A stretch of DNA of 64,000 nucleotides. Origin: Halomonas sp. SpR1 (lineage in GTDB: Bacteria; Pseudomonadota; Gammaproteobacteria; Pseudomonadales; Halomonadaceae). The stretch covers positions 1 to 64,000 of the forward strand of contig NZ_JAUAMB010000023.1 of NCBI RefSeq assembly GCF_031010175.1. The letters run 5' to 3'. The notes below the pieces were generated by a model. It saw nothing but the letters and a program-made list of their open reading frames with translations. It had not been told where the DNA came from and ran no database searches. Positions 60,488 to 64,000 of the stretch are shown here, piece by piece; within the stretch, counting starts at the first letter, position 1, and every line of letters starts with the position of its first letter. The translations under genes and the position numbers were made by a program.

Positions 60488-61423
60488 ATGGTGCAACAAC
60501 GCATGGATCAGGGAATTACCGAACATCGACTGGCTTACCTTTACGAGGTTGCCATGCAAGGGGGTGTGAGAGCGGCTGCCGAGTCAGTCGGCGTTAATCC
60601 TTCGGCCATCAGCCGCCAAATAGCACTACTTGAGCGACATCTGCAAATTCCCTTACTCCAAAAACAGGGAAGAAACGTCACGGTGACCCAGGCGGGAAAG
60701 CTACTGATCGAGCACCACCGGGAAATGCTATATCGGCGGCGTCAGTTATCCGAGACACTGCAGGATATGCGCCACTTGCGTCGAGGCAGTGTCAGCCTAC
60801 GGGTCGGGCAGGGTATGATCAGTGAATTTGTGGAAGGGCCTCTCCAACAGTTCAGCGCAGATTACCCTGATGTGTTTGTAGATATTCACTCTGGTAACAT
60901 GAGTGAAACAATCAATATGATGCTGCGGGGCAAAGTGGATATGGCGATCAGCTTTGGTCCATTAGGCGATCCACCGGTCATGGTTCGCAGCTTTAACCGC
61001 GGCCCTATTTGCGCCATAGTACCGCCACATCACGCTTTGGCAGGCCTTGAAGCCATTACACTTGAAACCCTGGCCCCCCAGCGATTGATCTTTATGGCTG
61101 AACAATTCGGCATCCAACAGTACATCAATGAGATGTTCAGCAGCCAACACCTAGCCCCCCTGCCCGCTTACCAGTGCAATCACTTTTCTACGGCTATTGC
61201 GCTAGCAATATCAGGGCTAGGTATTGCCTTCATGACGCGGCAATCCGCCCGCCCTTTGGTTGAACGTGGGGATATTGTTGCAATTCCTATTGAACATCCT
61301 TTGTCACATACCGCTACCTGCCACCTCATCCGCAGCCAAGGAAGAAGGTTCACTCCTGCCGCTGAGCACCTATGGAAAGTGCTTGCTAGCTCAATGCAAT
61401 CACAGTCTGCGGGGAAGCTCTGA
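60488..61423 (+). CDS. LysR-type transcriptional regulator (peptidase operon)
   Basis: A 311-residue LysR protein: helix-turn-helix (RAAAESVGVNPSAISRQIAL) and substrate-binding-like effector domain (SVSLRVGQGMISEFVEGPLQ, MAISFGPLGDPPV). GAAGGAT precedes the ATG. It is divergent from the M20 peptidase with a 172-base shared promoter region, so it most likely induces the M20/YfcC operon. Confidence 0.9.
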   Translation: MVQQRMDQGITEHRLAYLYEVAMQGGVRAAAESVGVNPSAISRQIALLERHLQIPLLQKQGRNVTVTQAGKLLIEHHREMLYRRRQLSETLQDMRHLRRGSVSLRVGQGMISEFVEGPLQQFSADYPDVFVDIHSGNMSETINMMLRGKVDMAISFGPLGDPPVMVRSFNRGPICAIVPPHHALAGLEAITLETLAPQRLIFMAEQFGIQQYINEMFSSQHLAPLPAYQCNHFSTAIALAISGLGIAFMTRQSARPLVERGDIVAIPIEHPLSHTATCHLIRSQGRRFTPAAEHLWKVLASSMQSQSAGKL

Positions 61424-61578
61424 GCTTAAAACAGGTAACGCTTTTACTTGTTAAATTTAGGGAGTAATTCGTGTCCAGCATTGCCCATATATGCGGCTGC
61501 CAAGGCAACCCACCACGCTTAAATTGACAGCTTAGATCGGAGCTAGAACCATAAGGATGTTCCAGAGCCCGACCACCA

Positions 61579-63093
61579 TCACTCATGAGCTCCCACATTG
61601 TCTGAGTGGCGACCCAGCATCCAAAACACCACCACCGACAGTAAAGCGATCAGAATCGCCGCGACTGTCAGTAGGATCGAGTGCGTGGTGGAGAACGCCG
61701 CCTTCGCGGCCATGATGAGTGCATCCGCCTGATCTGCGGCAAGCCCTTGTGCCACAACGATGCTGTCGCTGATCGAGCGCTCAGCCTGTGCACCGAGGGC
61801 TGGCTCCAAGTGTGACGGCAGCACGATGGTATTGGTGTACACGCTGGCCATGAAAACCCCGAATAGGGTGATGCCTAGCCCACTACCCAATTCATACCCG
61901 GTGGCTTCCAAAGAACCTGCTGCCCCTCCTTTACTGGCGTCCACGGCCCCCATAATGGCAATTGAGGAAGCGGTCAGGCCGATGCTCAACGTTAGCCCCA
62001 GCACGGCCAACGCTGTTGGCACTGTCCAGTCAGGCGCGTGGAAGTCAGCATGCGCCAGATAGGCCAGAGCGGCTGCCGCGAACCCCATCGACATACTAGC
62101 AACCCGCCGTAAGCCAAACCGGTTGGAGAGGTAGCCCGCAACGGGGCCACCGGCTGCTGCGGCCGCCATGATCGGCACCATGAAAAGGCCGGCCTGCAGC
62201 GGCGTTTTGTCCAGCACATATTGCAGCTCTTGCGCCAGCGTCAGCTCGACGCCTGCCAGCGCGCCGGAAGCCACTAGCGCCATCACCATGCCAGCGACGA
62301 TGGCCGGGTGGCGAAATAGCGATAAGTCCAGCATCGGCATCGTCGAACGCAGCTGGATACGTGTAAACCAAACCAGCATCGCTAATCCCAGAGAGAGCAC
62401 TAATCCAGCCCGCCACAGTGGCTGTCCCGCTCCCATCACAGACTTGATGCCATAGACCACAGCGATGATGCCAACAAGCAAAATCAAGGCCTGACCGAAC
62501 GCCCATTTGCCCGGTGTCGTCGCCTCGCGGCGTGGCAGCAGCGCATAGGCGACCGGCGCCACCACCAGCATGATGGGCACATTGATGAGAAATACCGAGC
62601 CCCACCAGTAATGTTCCAGCAAGGCACCACCAATCAATGGGCCCACTGCCGCGCCCGCGGCCCCCACGGTTCCCCATAAGCCAAGCGCCATCGCACGCTC
62701 GCGCTCGTCTTCGAAGGTTTTGCGGATGACACCCAGGACACAGGGCATGATCATCGACCCGCCAATAGCTAGCAGCACTCGAGCACCGATCAACATGGCG
62801 GGTGTCGTCGAGAATGCCGCCAGTAGTGACGCCACCCCGAACACCAAGAGCCCGGTCAGCAGCACACGGCGCGTACCAACTCGGTCAGCCAGGGTGCCCA
62901 TCGGCACCAGCAGGCCCGCCATCAGCAACGGATAAATATCGATGATCCACAGCACCTCAGTACCCGTGGCACCCAGCGCCGGCGTCAGCACAGGTACCGC
63001 GACGTGCAGAATCGTCATATCGATGACAACAGGCAGGAACGCCAGCATGACGGCAAACAGAACCAGCCACCGTTGTGGGATAGCAGCAAACAT
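61579..63093 (-). CDS. MFS drug efflux transporter, DHA2 family (SmvA/QacA-like)
   Basis: 504 residues with 14 membrane helices, the DHA2 layout. Visible: VIDMTILHVAVPVLTPALGA (D1 motif), GTLADRVGTRRVLLTGL (motif A), GTVGAAGAAVGPLIGGALLE (motif C). Members of the SmvA/QacA group export cationic biocides and quaternary ammonium dyes with protons. It lies 39 bases downstream of the RND permease on the same strand and is probably cotranscribed. Confidence 0.92.
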   Translation of the reverse strand: MFAAIPQRWLVLFAVMLAFLPVVIDMTILHVAVPVLTPALGATGTEVLWIIDIYPLLMAGLLVPMGTLADRVGTRRVLLTGLLVFGVASLLAAFSTTPAMLIGARVLLAIGGSMIMPCVLGVIRKTFEDERERAMALGLWGTVGAAGAAVGPLIGGALLEHYWWGSVFLINVPIMLVVAPVAYALLPRREATTPGKWAFGQALILLVGIIAVVYGIKSVMGAGQPLWRAGLVLSLGLAMLVWFTRIQLRSTMPMLDLSLFRHPAIVAGMVMALVASGALAGVELTLAQELQYVLDKTPLQAGLFMVPIMAAAAAGGPVAGYLSNRFGLRRVASMSMGFAAAALAYLAHADFHAPDWTVPTALAVLGLTLSIGLTASSIAIMGAVDASKGGAAGSLEATGYELGSGLGITLFGVFMASVYTNTIVLPSHLEPALGAQAERSISDSIVVAQGLAADQADALIMAAKAAFSTTHSILLTVAAILIALLSVVVFWMLGRHSDNVGAHE

Positions 63094-63132
63094 TAGCTAC
63101 TTAACTCCTGAATAATTGGATATAACTTCCCG

Positions 63133-64000
63133 TTATGGGGTTCGCCAGCCATTAACGCGCTCCTGAAGATCCATCACGAAAACGAAGAACACCGGGACGA
63201 AGAGAATCACCAGAAGCGTTCCGCTAACCATGCCGCCGAACACACCCGTGCCTATCGCATGCTGGGTTTTGGCACTGGCGCCAAACGCAACCATCAGCGG
63301 CACCACCCCCAAGCCAAAAGCGAGTGAGGTCATCAGAATCGGGCGCAGGCGCAGACTGGCGGCTTCCACCGCGGCCTCCATCAGCCCCTTACCTTGCTCA
63401 CGCAACTGTTTTGCAAACTCAACGATCAGGATCGCGTTTTTCGCCGACAACCCGATCACGGTGACCATACCGACTTTGAAGAAAACATCGTTAGGCAGGT
63501 CTCGCAGCAGCATCGCAGCCACCGCACCCAGCACCCCCAGCGGGACAACGAGTATCACCGACAGCGGAATGGACCAGCTCTCGTAGAGAGCGGCTAACAC
63601 CAGAAACACCGCCAGGATTGACAGCGCAACCAGCATGGGTGCCTGGGCAGCGGACTGCCGCTCCTGAAGGGATTGCCCCGTCCAGGCCACTGCAAAGCCG
63701 GGCGGAAGTTGCTGCGCCAGACGTTCCATTTCAGCCATCGCTTCACCGGTGGAGGCCCTCGCCGCCGCACTACCGGAAATACTGGTGGCGGGGTAGCCCA
63801 GGTAGCGCACCATTTGTAGCGGTGTTTCGTCCCATACCGGGGTAACCACCTCTGACAGGGACACCATGCCTCCCCTGCTATTACGCACGTGTAGCTTGAG
63901 CACGTCGTCGACCTGCATACGTGCCGACGCATCCGCTTGCAGAATCACCTGCTGCATCCGCCCCTCATTCGGGAAATCGTTGATGTAGGAGGATCCCATC
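63133..64000 (-). CDS. RND multidrug efflux permease, C-terminal part (AcrB/MexB-like, runs off the right edge)
   Basis: Open from the right edge of the window to the stop at 63133; about 289 residues are visible. The segment covers the second periplasmic loop end and the last helices, with DLPNDVFFKVGMVTVIGLSA and KNAILIVEFAKQLREQG, the conserved motifs of HAE1 pumps such as AcrB and MexB. The preceding part, the adaptor and any regulator lie beyond the window. It shares a strand with the DHA2 transporter downstream. Confidence 0.93.
   Translation of the reverse strand, partial: MGSSYINDFPNEGRMQQVILQADASARMQVDDVLKLHVRNSRGGMVSLSEVVTPVWDETPLQMVRYLGYPATSISGSAAARASTGEAMAEMERLAQQLPPGFAVAWTGQSLQERQSAAQAPMLVALSILAVFLVLAALYESWSIPLSVILVVPLGVLGAVAAMLLRDLPNDVFFKVGMVTVIGLSAKNAILIVEFAKQLREQGKGLMEAAVEAASLRLRPILMTSLAFGLGVVPLMVAFGASAKTQHAIGTGVFGGMVSGTLLVILFVPVFFVFVMDLQERVNGWRTP

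Noticed and set aside
60316..60504. 63-residue N-terminal extension of the M20 peptidase
   Set aside because: Cys/Phe-rich shadow sequence crossing the divergent promoter and overlapping the LysR start; family homology begins at MNTLHTYL.

Overview
The window reads as chromosomal DNA of a moderately GC-rich gammaproteobacterium, most likely a Halomonas-type member of the Halomonadaceae. That assignment is inferred from gene content: MsrPQ, a PbgA-like DUF3413 sulfatase, LuxS, a GDYXXLXY/DUF4401/DUF2157 trio, and many LysR/AraC regulator-enzyme pairs. There is no rRNA, tRNA, CRISPR array or intact mobile element. The only mobile trace is the 3' end of an IS30-type transposase at the left edge. 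Several short 3' gene remnants show that the region has been rearranged.

Layout. 0-8 kb: transposase tail, a DUF952 protein, a dienelactone-hydrolase relic, a LysE exporter, an intact hydrolase, a glutamate-racemase-like protein lacking both catalytic cysteines, an MscS channel, and the overlapping DUF2157-DUF4401-GDYXXLXY operon. 8-16 kb: a Tat-exported amidohydrolase, then a methionine/acid-rich secreted peptide, an OmpR-type two-component system and MsrP-MsrQ, which together look like periplasmic methionine-oxidation defence. A glutamate-synthase-like protein and an msrQ relic follow. 16-21 kb: a subtilase with Glu at the catalytic Asp position, an XRE/MmyB regulator divergent from an MFS pump, and a DUF1275 protein. 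21-35.6 kb: a regulator-rich block (Rrf2, two LysR, two AraC, DeoR) paired with flavin oxidoreductase, RidA-like, SDR, aldo/keto reductase and MFS genes, with relics of a K+ channel, an AraC regulator and an SDR.

35.6-46.5 kb: a PbgA-like envelope sulfatase, then an RND adaptor-permease operon ending in a Tat-exported amidohydrolase, divergent from a mipA-response regulator-kinase operon. 46.5-52.7 kb: an orphan NadS-like antitoxin, an AAA ATPase, a secreted duplicated-domain protein, proline iminopeptidase, an 8-bp tandem repeat in front of a DUF697-like membrane protein, an isolated hisI, and luxS. 53-64 kb: a DUF1330 protein, a TonB siderophore receptor with a Fur-like box, a Bcr/CflA pump, a cupin, a YfcC transporter/M20 peptidase/LysR module, a QacA-type pump and the C-terminal part of an AcrB-type RND pump running off the right edge.

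The most interesting parts are the Met-rich peptide/two-component/MsrPQ locus, the octanucleotide repeat joined to an overlapping upstream ORF, the Cys-less racemase, the helically phased 10-bp repeats before the DeoR gene, and the RND pump co-encoded with an exported amidohydrolase.
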